From: Opitutus sp.
Lineage (GTDB): Bacteria > Verrucomicrobiota > Verrucomicrobiia > Opitutales > Opitutaceae
Reading direction: 5' to 3'
DNA: 39,389 bases
Assembly: GCA_013821985.1 (NCBI GenBank)
Contig: PNJQ01000034.1
Location: 1-39,389, forward strand
A program made the position numbers and the translations under genes. How positions within the stretch are numbered: position 1 is the stretch's first letter; the number at the start of each line of letters is the position of its first letter. Positions 24,900-32,423 of the stretch are shown one piece after another. The notes under the pieces are model-generated. The model saw only the letters and a program-made list of their open reading frames with translations, did not search any database and was not told the origin of the DNA.

Positions 24900-25400
24900 A
24901 TGCGCTCATTCTTTCGTTCGATTTTACCAGTGCTCGTTGTCGCGTTCGCGCTGACTGCGTCGTCCACGTTGCATGCTCAGCTCTCGAACCTCGGCAAGGC
25001 ACCGGAGTTCAAACTCCAAACGCTCGACGGCAAGGAGCTCACTGCAGCCTCGCTCAAGGGCAAGGTAGTGGTCGTGGACTTCTGGGCGACGTGGTGCGGA
25101 CCGTGCATCAAGGAGATTCCGGGTTATATCGAGCTGCAGAAGAAATACGGCCCGCAAGGACTGGTCATCGTCGGCGTTTCGCTCGACCGCAAAGGTCCCG
25201 CACAGGTGAAGGCCTTCGCGGAGAAAATGGGCATGAACTACCCGCTCGCGATGGGCGACGAGGAGATCACAGAGGCCTTCGGTGGCTTCACCGCGATCCC
25301 CACGACGTTCCTCATCGATCGCGACGGCGTCATCCGCCACAAGAAGACGGGTTTGATGGCGCACGACGAATACGAGGTGCTCGTGAAGGGCGTGCTCTGA
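24900..25400 (+). CDS. Secreted thioredoxin-like protein (TlpA/ResA type)
   Basis: Exported thiol-disulfide oxidoreductase of 166 residues. The signal peptide is about residues 1-26 (cut near LHA-QL). The thioredoxin fold follows with FWATWCGPCIKEIPGY, active-site cysteines near 66 and 69, and the cis-Pro region TAIPTTFLIDRDGVI. The TLDGKELTAASLKGKVVVVDF opening is typical of the AhpC-TSA/TlpA branch. Such proteins reduce periplasmic disulfides, for example in cytochrome c maturation, but no such genes are nearby. A REP-like element begins directly after its stop. Confidence 0.92.
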   Translation: MRSFFRSILPVLVVAFALTASSTLHAQLSNLGKAPEFKLQTLDGKELTAASLKGKVVVVDFWATWCGPCIKEIPGYIELQKKYGPQGLVIVGVSLDRKGPAQVKAFAEKMGMNYPLAMGDEEITEAFGGFTAIPTTFLIDRDGVIRHKKTGLMAHDEYEVLVKGVL

Positions 25401-25496
25401 AGTGGGGCCGGCATCCAGCCGGCCTGAGGATTATCCGGCGCAAATCGCGCCCCTGAACTCGCGTGGAAGGTGGGACGGCTGAAGCCAGCCCCACTT
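25400..25496. repeat. REP-like inverted pair (BIME-like), copy 3
   Basis: Unit 1 on the plus strand begins AAGTGGGGCCGGC and has a GGCCGGC/GCCGGCC hairpin. Unit 2 on the minus strand begins AAGTGGGGCTGGC and has a GGCTGGCTTCAGCC hairpin core. The two are near copies in inverted orientation, separated by about 46 bases. Unit 1 begins right after the stop codon of the thioredoxin-like gene. Confidence 0.7.
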
Positions 25497-25532
25497 TGCC
25501 GTTGAAGCTAGGCCCTGCCGTCCGGCTTGCTG

Positions 25533-26426
25533 ATGGGCGTGACGCTCCCGGTCCATCTTCTGATTCCGCTCGCCTGCGCGTTTGTCTATGTGATCGCCGC
25601 GCTGACGATCAAGCGGGCGGGCAGCTTCGGGGTTGGCGTGTGGCGGACGAGCTTCGTGGCGAATTGGGCGATGTTTCTCGTGTTCGTGCCGTGGTGGTTC
25701 GCCTTCGGCGGCACGGTGCATCCGCTCGCCGAATACTGGCAACCCGCGGTGACGGGGCTGTGCTTTCTCGGCGGGCAGATTTTCATATTTCTCGCGATCA
25801 GCAAAGGCGACATCTCGGTGACGACGCCGGTGATGGGCTCGAAAGTCATCATCGTTGCGCTCTTCAGCAGCCTCCTGCGCGTGGGCGAGGTGCCGTTGAA
25901 ATGGTGGATCGGCGCGGCGCTCAGCGCGGCCGCGGTGGCGTTGCTGCACGCGGGCGAACGCGCCGGGCGACACCGGCACGTCGGCGCGACGGTGTTGCTC
26001 GCGACCTTGAGTGCGGCATCCTACGGGCTTGGTGACGTCCTGATGCAGAAGTGGGTGCCGACGTGGGGCACGGCGAGTTATTTCCCGCCGATGTTCTTGT
26101 GCGTGGGCCTCTACTCGTTCGCGTTCGTCCCGTTCTTCAGTGCGCCGCTGCGCGCCTTGTCCGGCGAGGCGTGGCGCTGGGTCGGCATCGGGGCGCTGCT
26201 GATGGCGGTGAACAATGCCGGGATCGTGCTCACGCTCGGCATCTGGGGCGGCGCCACCGCGGTGAACATTGTCTATAGCGCACGCGGACTGATGAGCGTC
26301 CTGCTCGTGTGGGCGATCGGACACTGGTTCGCCAGCACCGAACAACACCTCGACGCGCGCGTCCTGCGCTTCCGGCTGATCGGCGCAGCGCTGATGGTCG
26401 CGGCAATTGCGCTCGTGCTAATTTAG
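25533..26426 (+). CDS. EamA/DMT-like multi-spanning transporter
   Basis: Integral membrane protein of 297 residues with about ten hydrophobic helices in two halves, the layout of the drug/metabolite transporter superfamily (EamA). Typical features are the segment AISKGDISVTTPVMGSKVII in the first half and NNAGIVLTLGIWGGATAVNI plus VYSARGLMSVLLVWAIGHWF in the second. The substrate is unknown. The ATG at 25533 is chosen; a TTG six bases upstream is also in frame. Its end overlaps the convergent TPR gene by 9 bases. Confidence 0.85.
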   Translation: MGVTLPVHLLIPLACAFVYVIAALTIKRAGSFGVGVWRTSFVANWAMFLVFVPWWFAFGGTVHPLAEYWQPAVTGLCFLGGQIFIFLAISKGDISVTTPVMGSKVIIVALFSSLLRVGEVPLKWWIGAALSAAAVALLHAGERAGRHRHVGATVLLATLSAASYGLGDVLMQKWVPTWGTASYFPPMFLCVGLYSFAFVPFFSAPLRALSGEAWRWVGIGALLMAVNNAGIVLTLGIWGGATAVNIVYSARGLMSVLLVWAIGHWFASTEQHLDARVLRFRLIGAALMVAAIALVLI

Positions 26427-27161
26427 CCGCGCCAGCGCGTCGCGCGCGCGTTGCTTGGCGGCTTCGTCGTGTTTGCCGCGGACGGGCATGGCCAGGCCGC
26501 GGGTCCAAACGGTTCGCGCGCGATCCGGTTGACCGGCGGCCGCGGAAGCGAAACCCAGTTCGAGGACGTGATTCAAATTATCCGCCTCCAAGGCCACGGC
26601 GCGTTCGAGGTGCGTCACCGCTTCCGTGACGGATGCATCCGGCAGACCACCATAAAACATGCGAACGAAGAACCGCGCGGTGGAGCCGAGCTCGGCGACT
26701 TCGCGGTGCCAGCGCCCGAGGACGTGATGCGCCCACGCATAGTTGGGATCGAGTTGGAGGGCGCGCTCGGCTTCCTCGCGCACGAGTCGTGAGTAGCGCA
26801 CCTTCGAGCGGGTGTCGCTCAATGTCGCCAGCTTGCCGTGGCAGACGGCGAGGGAGAGGACGTTGATAGCGCTGGTCGGGTCGGCCTGCACGGCGCGCTC
26901 GGCCCATTCGAGCGCCATGCGGGCGTAGCGCTTTTTGCTCTCGAGGTCCGGCTGATCGACGACGAGATCGGAATACTGTTGGGCAATCTTTTGCAGGATG
27001 AACGCATCATCCGGTTGCGCGCGATGCATCTGGAGGAAGAGCTCCAGCGCGCGCGCGGAATCAAGGCGCGCTTCCGCCGCGAGCGCCTCCTCGCGCCAGG
27101 ACGGCGCGGCAACGACCGCACTGGTCAACGCGAGCAAGAGGAGAAGAGACACCCAGCGCAT
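26418..27161 (-). CDS. Secreted TPR-repeat protein
   Basis: Exported protein of 247 residues. The signal peptide is about residues 1-19 (MRWVSLLLLLALTSAVVAA). The rest is helical with tetratricopeptide repeats: RALELFLQMHRAQPDDAFIL, RMALEWAERAVQADPTSAIN, EEAERALQLDPNYAWAHHVL and THLERAVALEADNLNHVLEL. The segment AWAHHVLGRWHREVAEL followed by FFGG-like FYGGLPDAS resembles the regulator-of-microtubule-dynamics TPR group found in many bacteria. It probably binds partner proteins in the periplasm. Single gene, convergent with the transporter. Confidence 0.83.
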   Translation of the reverse strand: MRWVSLLLLLALTSAVVAAPSWREEALAAEARLDSARALELFLQMHRAQPDDAFILQKIAQQYSDLVVDQPDLESKKRYARMALEWAERAVQADPTSAINVLSLAVCHGKLATLSDTRSKVRYSRLVREEAERALQLDPNYAWAHHVLGRWHREVAELGSTARFFVRMFYGGLPDASVTEAVTHLERAVALEADNLNHVLELGFASAAAGQPDRARTVWTRGLAMPVRGKHDEAAKQRARDALARLN

Positions 27162-27238
27162 GAGAGGGACTACGTTCCACCTGGACGTCCGGGTGCGGCG
27201 GGTTTGCGTTTAAAGGAATCTCGGATGCAATCCCGGGC

Positions 27239-27667
27239 ATGAGTGCGACTCCGGTGATTGAAGGCATCGTTGAAACCGTCCTCTATACGGACGATCTTCC
27301 GCGCGCGGTGACATTTTATCGCGATGTGCTCGGGCTTCCGCCCATCGCGGGCGATGGGGTGCGTTTCCGGGCACTGAAGGTCAGCGGACGCCAGGTGCTC
27401 CTGCTGTTCAGGCGCGGAGCCACCAGTGAGCCGATGGCAGTGCCGAGCGGAGGCACGATTCCGCCGCACGACGGTTCCGGTCCGCACCATCTCGGCTTCG
27501 CCATTACCCATGATGCCTACGAGCCGTGGCTCGCCCGGTTGCGCGCGGCGGGCGTCGCGATCGAGAGCGAGGCGAAGTGGGACCGGGGTGGACGGAGCCT
27601 ATATTTTCGCGACCCGGATGGCCACATGCTCGAGCTGCTCACACCCGGCCTGTGGCCGAATTATTGA
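27239..27667 (+). CDS. VOC-family (glyoxalase/bleomycin resistance) protein
   Basis: Protein of 142 residues with the two-module vicinal oxygen chelate fold. Landmarks are LYTDDLPRAVTFYRDVLGL, PHHLGFAI and SLYFRDPDGHMLELLTP. The second-module His and the C-terminal Glu ligands are present; the first-module ligand position, often His, reads Glu (GIVETVLY). Members include glyoxalases, dioxygenases and antibiotic-binding proteins, and the activity cannot be told here. Single gene; it converges with the lipid cluster, with only three bases between the stops. Confidence 0.9.
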   Translation: MSATPVIEGIVETVLYTDDLPRAVTFYRDVLGLPPIAGDGVRFRALKVSGRQVLLLFRRGATSEPMAVPSGGTIPPHDGSGPHHLGFAITHDAYEPWLARLRAAGVAIESEAKWDRGGRSLYFRDPDGHMLELLTPGLWPNY

Positions 27668-27670
27668 GCT

Positions 27671-28690
27671 TCACCGTTTGCGGAAAAGGTAGTGGCTGAC
27701 GTGCCACTCGAGGCCGCTGCGGAAATTCCAGAGCTCCGCGCAGGCGAGGTAGAAGACGCGCCAGTAGTTCCACCACCGCGTGGCGTGGGCGGCGCCGTAG
27801 GTTTGCGCGAAGAGTGGCATGATCTCGGCGCGGTGGGCATCCATGTTCTGCAGCCAATGCTCGGAGGTGCGCGCGTAGTGCGTGCCGTTGACCTTCCAAT
27901 CTTCGACCAGTTGCAGGTTTTCCTGAAACTGCGCGAACAGGTCGTGCGAGGGCATCATGCCGCCGGTGAAGAAATATTTGCTCATCCAGTCCGTCTCGTC
28001 GCGCACTTCGAAGTGATACGGCGTCGTCGCATGCACGAAGACGTGCGCGAAGAACATTCCTCCGGGTTTCAGCCACCGTGCGACGCGCGCCATCAGCTCC
28101 GGCCAGTTTTTCATGTGCTCAAACATCTCCACGGAGACCACGCGGTCGAACGCACCAGCCTCGGCGGCGAAGTCGTTCATGTCGCACGTGACTATTTCGA
28201 CGTTGCGCAGCCCGCGCTGCTCCGCGGCGCGGAGGATGTGCTCGCGTTGCGTGCGCGAGTGCGAGACGCCGGTAATGCGCGATTGCGGAAAATGTTCGGC
28301 CATCCAAAGCGTCAGTGAACCCCAGCCGCAGCCGAGCTCGAGGATGCGCTGGCCGTCCGCGATCCGGGCGCGCGAACAAGTCAGCGCGAGCATCCGCTCC
28401 TCGGCTTGCGCGAGCGTGTCGTCATCGCGCTCATAGAGGCATGAGGAGTATTTCAAACGCGGACCGAGGCAGCGTGCGTAGAAGGCGGTCGGCACTTCGT
28501 AGTGCTGCTCCTTTGATTCAGCGGTGTTAATCGCCACCGGCATCGCGCGCAGTTGGTGGGCGAATTGCGCCACGCGGAGCACCGGCGCCGGGTGATGGAT
28601 CTCACGGAGCCGTTGACGCAAAAGCCGGCGGATGCCGATGCGGATCAGCCAGTCGGGCACCAAGTCGCGGGAAAGCAGAAAGTCGATCAT
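27671..28690 (-). CDS. Cyclopropane-synthase-family SAM methyltransferase, second copy
   Basis: Methyltransferase of 339 residues of the cyclopropane-fatty-acyl-phospholipid synthase family, a branch with the motif EQHYEVPTAFYARCLGPRLK. The SAM site is ILELGCGWGSLTLWMA. The bicarbonate-binding residues known from E. coli Cfa have counterparts: Cys84 (YSSCLYE), Glu191 (EMFEHM), His216 (FAHVF) and Tyr272 (HYART). Its ATG overlaps the stop of the DUF1295 gene as ATGA. It shares little sequence with the other family member at 31131-32423, so the two are not a recent duplication. Substrate probably a lipid acyl chain; this is inference from the family. Confidence 0.88.
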   Translation of the reverse strand: MIDFLLSRDLVPDWLIRIGIRRLLRQRLREIHHPAPVLRVAQFAHQLRAMPVAINTAESKEQHYEVPTAFYARCLGPRLKYSSCLYERDDDTLAQAEERMLALTCSRARIADGQRILELGCGWGSLTLWMAEHFPQSRITGVSHSRTQREHILRAAEQRGLRNVEIVTCDMNDFAAEAGAFDRVVSVEMFEHMKNWPELMARVARWLKPGGMFFAHVFVHATTPYHFEVRDETDWMSKYFFTGGMMPSHDLFAQFQENLQLVEDWKVNGTHYARTSEHWLQNMDAHRAEIMPLFAQTYGAAHATRWWNYWRVFYLACAELWNFRSGLEWHVSHYLFRKR

Positions 28691-29478
28691 GAGGAAGAAC
28701 GGGGAAACCACGGCACGAACGCGCTCGTGCGTTGTTGGTAGCGGCGGTAGGCATCGCCCTTCGAGCGGAGCGACTGCTCCTCGGTTAGCGGAATTCCGGT
28801 GACGCGCAGCAGCAGGTAGAGAATCGCGAGTGGCGCACTCAGCGCGAGCCAGCCCCACGGCGAGGCAATCGCGATGAGCGCGTAGGCGACCCACACGAGC
28901 CACTCGAAGAAATAATTCGGATGCCGGCTGTAGCGCCACAGCCCGGCGTCGCACACGCGCCCGCGATTGGCCGGGTCGCGCTTGAAGGCCGCGAGTTGCG
29001 CGTCGGCGATGGTTTCGCCGAGCAACGCGAGCACCCACAGCGCGAGGCCCGTCCACTCGACGAGGCGAAACCCGGGCGCGGAATCAAGCGTGGGCAGAAG
29101 GAACGGCACCGACAAAAATACGACCGACGCCGCCTGCAGTTGAAAAAAACCAAACATCCGTGGCGCGAAATTGCCGACCCAGTCGCGACGCAGCTGCACG
29201 TAGCGACCGTCTTCGACCGGGTGGTGAGCGGCCACGCGGCGCAACAGGTGCGTGCCGAGGCGCAGCGACCAGATGCCGACCAGAGCGGCGATCACCGCGC
29301 GGCGTGGCCCCCAGCCGGGCCCCGCCCACGCGTAGAATCCTGCCGTGAGCGCGAAGGCGTAGGACCACGCGACGTCAACCGTGCCGTAATTGTCCAACCG
29401 GCGCGCCCAGACGTAGAGCAGCGCGAAGCCTGCGCAGAGCGCGAGGAGCGCGGTGAGGGCGAGTGGAAGGGTGGTCAC
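28687..29478 (-). CDS. DUF1295 / steroid 5-alpha-reductase-like membrane protein
   Basis: Integral membrane protein of 263 residues with about seven helices. The C-terminal signature GLWRYSRHPNYFFEWLVW, followed by TGIPLTEEQSLRSKGDAYRRY, marks the DUF1295 family, which is related to steroid 5-alpha-reductases and isoprenylcysteine methyltransferases. A redox reaction on a lipid is plausible. Start codon GTG at 29478. Coupled by ATGA to the cyclopropane-synthase-family gene downstream. DUF1295 genes are often found with COG2907, DUF1365 and cyclopropane-synthase genes, as here. Confidence 0.88.
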   Translation of the reverse strand: MTTLPLALTALLALCAGFALLYVWARRLDNYGTVDVAWSYAFALTAGFYAWAGPGWGPRRAVIAALVGIWSLRLGTHLLRRVAAHHPVEDGRYVQLRRDWVGNFAPRMFGFFQLQAASVVFLSVPFLLPTLDSAPGFRLVEWTGLALWVLALLGETIADAQLAAFKRDPANRGRVCDAGLWRYSRHPNYFFEWLVWVAYALIAIASPWGWLALSAPLAILYLLLRVTGIPLTEEQSLRSKGDAYRRYQQRTSAFVPWFPRSSS

Positions 29479-29584
29479 AGCTCAGCTACGTGCCACCTCG
29501 GCGCCTGGACGCCGGGGCAACACGTTTGGCGCGAAATGGGCGAAGCGAGTTGCGAAAATCCGTCCAGCGACCTTGGGTTTTAAC

Positions 29585-30166
29585 ATGAGTTGGCGCTTGG
29601 CCGCAGTCGTTTTGTCCGGGTGGCTGGCCGCGGATATGTCCGCGACGGAGGAGCGCGACCTGTTCGTTTTTGTCGAAAGCGGTGTTTGGGACATCTCAGA
29701 CGACGGCCTGCCTTTTCGCGCCGGCGTGATTCTCCCGTCGCACCACGATCCCCTCAGTCGCTTCCTGAGAATGCGCGAGCCGCGCTGGGTGCTCGCCGTC
29801 GGCTACGCGCTGATTCCCGACGTCTACGACGAAGGCACCGGCCAACTCAGTGCCGCCGGTGGAAACGGATTCCTGGTGGGTGCGGCGCGCGAATGGGCCT
29901 GGGAATTGCCCCGCGTGCTGGGCGAGCGCGCGAGTCTCGCCCTCGCGATCGATTTCGGCCTTCACTACGCGACGCGCACGCTGCCTCCCAACGGCACTCA
30001 TGCGAACTTCCTCGTTTCGCCCGGGCTCAGTTGGGAAAGCGCGCCGGATCCGGGCCGTGCGCGCTGGCATGTTGGACTGCGTTGGTTCCACCTTTCCAAC
30101 GCCGATGTCTTCGGACGCAACGCGGGCTACGACGGAATATCGCTGCGCTTCGGCCGGAGCTGGTGA
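29585..30166 (+). CDS. PagL-like lipid A 3-O-deacylase
   Basis: Outer-membrane beta-barrel enzyme of 193 residues expected to remove an acyl chain from lipid A. The signal peptide is about residues 1-19. Beta-strand segments follow, and the C-terminal signature RWFHLSNADVFGRNAGYDGI matches the PagL/acyloxyacyl hydrolase pattern with His169 and Ser171 as the likely catalytic pair, ending in an Arg-Phe-Gly strand and Trp. It is the only plus-strand gene in the lipid cluster. Its 3' end overlaps the convergent DUF2062 gene by 40 bases. The ATG at 29585 is chosen at the signal peptide. The identification rests mainly on the motif and size. Confidence 0.78.
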   Translation: MSWRLAAVVLSGWLAADMSATEERDLFVFVESGVWDISDDGLPFRAGVILPSHHDPLSRFLRMREPRWVLAVGYALIPDVYDEGTGQLSAAGGNGFLVGAAREWAWELPRVLGERASLALAIDFGLHYATRTLPPNGTHANFLVSPGLSWESAPDPGRARWHVGLRWFHLSNADVFGRNAGYDGISLRFGRSW

Positions 30167-30651
30167 TCGACCGCAGCGACTGGAGCCAGTTTTCGCAGCA
30201 GAGGCCGGAATGCGAAGTAGCAGGTTGCCACCAGCACCGGCGCCACCAGCAGCCACGCGGTGAGGGCGTGCAGACCCATGAGGCCAAAGCGCGTCCAAAA
30301 CTCGCGCGGTGCTTCCGTAAAGATGCGCGCGATCTCCGGCGGATCGACCGGCACGGGCGCCGCGCCATAGAGCATTTGTCCGAGCGCGACGAAGAGCGGA
30401 ATCCCCGCCAGTTGCACCGGCCACAGCAGTTGGTTGAGGATCTGAATGATTGGTTGATTCAGTCGCAGGGCGAGTGCGGCGACGAAGCACAGCGCGGTCG
30501 TGAATCCGAGAAAAGGAAACACGCCGCACGCCAAGCCCAGGCCGAGTGTGAGGGCCAGCTTCTCGGGCGTGACGCCTTGCGTCAGCTGCGTGCGGATCGG
30601 ATCGGCCATGCGGCGCCGCCAAAACGAGCCGTGTGGCGGAAGCGGATTCAC
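30127..30651 (-). CDS. DUF2062 membrane protein
   Basis: Protein of 174 residues of the DUF2062 family. The opening FWRRRMADPIRTQLTQGVTP followed by EKLALTLGLGLACGVFPFLG is the family hallmark. Three to four membrane helices follow. The function is unknown; members often accompany lipid or glycan genes. The start is GTG at 30651, which overlaps the stop of the upstream gene as GTGA and restores the full RRR motif; the ATG at 30606 would cut it off. Its last 40 bases overlap the PagL-like gene on the other strand. Confidence 0.85.
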   Translation of the reverse strand: MNPLPPHGSFWRRRMADPIRTQLTQGVTPEKLALTLGLGLACGVFPFLGFTTALCFVAALALRLNQPIIQILNQLLWPVQLAGIPLFVALGQMLYGAAPVPVDPPEIARIFTEAPREFWTRFGLMGLHALTAWLLVAPVLVATCYFAFRPLLRKLAPVAAVDHQLRPKRSDIPS

Positions 30652-31046
30652 GCCAGGAGATAGACCGCCACGGAGGCAGCGGTCAAACACCCTGCAAGGA
30701 CCACGTGACCTTCGTTGCGCCGCGCGAACACGCCCGCGAGTTGCCCGTCCGCAGGCACCGCGAACAACTCGCGCAGCATGTAGGCGGCGATCGCGAAATT
30801 GCCGAGCAGCATTAGCGCCACAAACCACAACACGCGCGCCGCGGCCGAGCACTCCTTCCACGCCACCCACACGAAGAAAGCCAGGAACGCGAAATACGCG
30901 TCGGCGAGCGTGGCCACTACCCACGGGTCGCGAATGACCGGCCCACGCGCAAAGGCGCCGAGCGATTGCTGCAGTGACGCAGTGCCGGTGAACCATAGCA
31001 TCGCGAGAATGATGGCGGCGAAGAGGAGGCGGAGGAACCAGATCAT
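30648..31046 (-). CDS. DUF1475-like membrane protein
   Basis: Protein of 132 residues with four membrane helices. The segment DPWVVATLADAYFAFLAFFV followed by WVAWKE resembles the DUF1475 family of unknown function; this is recognised with moderate certainty. It is downstream of the cyclopropane-synthase-family gene, from which a REP-like element separates it by 84 bases, and coupled to DUF2062 by a GTGA overlap. A role in the same lipid pathway is suggested only by position. Confidence 0.75.
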   Translation of the reverse strand: MIWFLRLLFAAIILAMLWFTGTASLQQSLGAFARGPVIRDPWVVATLADAYFAFLAFFVWVAWKECSAAARVLWFVALMLLGNFAIAAYMLRELFAVPADGQLAGVFARRNEGHVVLAGCLTAASVAVYLLA

Positions 31047-31060
31047 GGGGAGTGGGGCAA

Positions 31061-31130
31061 GGTGGGGCGCGGACGAAGTCCGCGCCGTGGCAGGTCCAAA
31101 TGCGGCGCGGAGCGGAATCCGCGCCCTACC
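31061..31130. repeat. REP-like inverted pair (BIME-like), copy 4
   Basis: Unit 1 (plus) begins GGTGGGGCGCGGAC and forms a perfect 9-bp hairpin GGCGCGGAC/GTCCGCGCC. Unit 2 (minus) begins GGTAGGGCGCGGATT and forms an 8-bp hairpin GGCGCGGA/TCCGCGCC. Unit 2 begins directly after the stop codon of the cyclopropane-synthase-family gene. It lies inside the probable operon and could modulate expression of the two downstream membrane-protein genes. Confidence 0.72.
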
Positions 31131-32423
31131 TCAGAACGACAGATTGTTCGGGCGCGTGTGCACGGTTTGCACGACGGAGATGTTGCGCAGGGCGAAGGCG
31201 GCTTCGCAGTAGCAGAGGTAGTAGTGCCACTTGCGAACGAATCGCTCGTCGAAGCCCAGCGCACGCACGCGTTCGAGTTTGCCTTGGAACGCATCGCGCC
31301 ACGTGCGCAGCGTGCGCGCGTAGTCGCGGCCCATGTCTTCGAGGTTGTGCAAAACGAATCCGCCTTCGCGGGCGAGCAGGTCGTTGAGGCGATTAGTCGA
31401 TAGCAGCAGCGAGCCGGGAAAAATGTGCTTTTGGATGAAATCCACGCCGCGACGGAACGAATCATAGCGCGAATCGGGGCACGTGATGAATTGCAGAGCG
31501 AGCAAGCCGTCGCGCTTCAGCAGCCGCGAGCACGCGGCGGCGTAGTCGCGGAGGTAATCGTGGCCGACGGCTTCGAGCATTTCGATCGAGACGATCTTGT
31601 CGAAGTGACCGGTGACATCGCGATAATCCTGCAAGCGCACCTCGATGCGGTCGCTCAGCCCGGCGGCGGCGATGCGCTGCACGGCGAGATCGTGCTGCTG
31701 TTGCGAGATCGTGAGCGTCGTCACGCGACAGCCGTAGTGCTGCACGGCGTGCAGACTCCAGCCGCCCCAGCCGGTGCCGATTTCGAGCACGTGATCGGTC
31801 GGTTGCAGGCGGAGCTTGCGGCAGAGCGCGTCATTCTTGGCGGTCTGCGCCTCGCGCAACGAGGCGTTGGCTTTTTCCCAGCGCGCGGACGAATACATCA
31901 TCGTGTCGTCCAGCCAAAGGGAGAAAAAGTCGTTTGAGAGATCGTAGTGCTCCGCGATGTTGCGCCGTGCGACCTGACGCGAGTTCGGCCGCAGCAGGTG
32001 GCCAATGCGATTGGCGGCGCGGAGAAAATTCAGCGCGAGCGTCTGCGCCCGCTGCGAACCGGAAAGCGTGGGCGCATGGTCGAGGTTCAAAATGAACCAG
32101 CCGATGACCGCGGTGAGGTCGGGCGTCTCCCAATCTCCGTCGATGAACGCCTCGGCGAACCCGATGTCGCCGCTGAGCAGACATTTTGCAAAGAACTGCG
32201 GACGCCGCACGTGGAGACGCGCGACGTTGAGCACGTGAGGCGCGACTTCGACTGGCGCGACGTGGGGCTCGCCGAATTCGCAGACGTGGCCGTCCGGCAG
32301 TTCGATCAACAGGCGCCCGCGCCGCATGTCGGCGAAGGAACCGAGCACGGCGCGCTCGGCAAAACCAGTTGAGCGGGCGGATGAATGAAGGGTGGCAGTA
32401 GCGGCCTTGGCGGACGAGCTCAT
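31131..32423 (-). CDS. Cyclopropane-fatty-acid-synthase-family methyltransferase, DUF1365-linked
   Basis: Lipid methyltransferase of 430 residues. Landmarks are HYDLSNDFFSLWLDDTMMYS and the SAM site VLEIGTGWGGWSLHAVQHYG. Compared with E. coli Cfa, Glu284 (EMLEAVG) and Tyr368 (RDYART) are kept, but the bicarbonate Cys is Ser179 (YSSA) and the bicarbonate His is Gln311 (LALQFIT). This may change the outcome from a cyclopropane to a methyl-branched or methylene product. The ATG overlaps the DUF1365 stop as ATGA. Acts on membrane phospholipid acyl chains, probably those made by the desaturase upstream. Family firm, product open. Confidence 0.9.
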   Translation of the reverse strand: MSSSAKAATATLHSSARSTGFAERAVLGSFADMRRGRLLIELPDGHVCEFGEPHVAPVEVAPHVLNVARLHVRRPQFFAKCLLSGDIGFAEAFIDGDWETPDLTAVIGWFILNLDHAPTLSGSQRAQTLALNFLRAANRIGHLLRPNSRQVARRNIAEHYDLSNDFFSLWLDDTMMYSSARWEKANASLREAQTAKNDALCRKLRLQPTDHVLEIGTGWGGWSLHAVQHYGCRVTTLTISQQQHDLAVQRIAAAGLSDRIEVRLQDYRDVTGHFDKIVSIEMLEAVGHDYLRDYAAACSRLLKRDGLLALQFITCPDSRYDSFRRGVDFIQKHIFPGSLLLSTNRLNDLLAREGGFVLHNLEDMGRDYARTLRTWRDAFQGKLERVRALGFDERFVRKWHYYLCYCEAAFALRNISVVQTVHTRPNNLSF

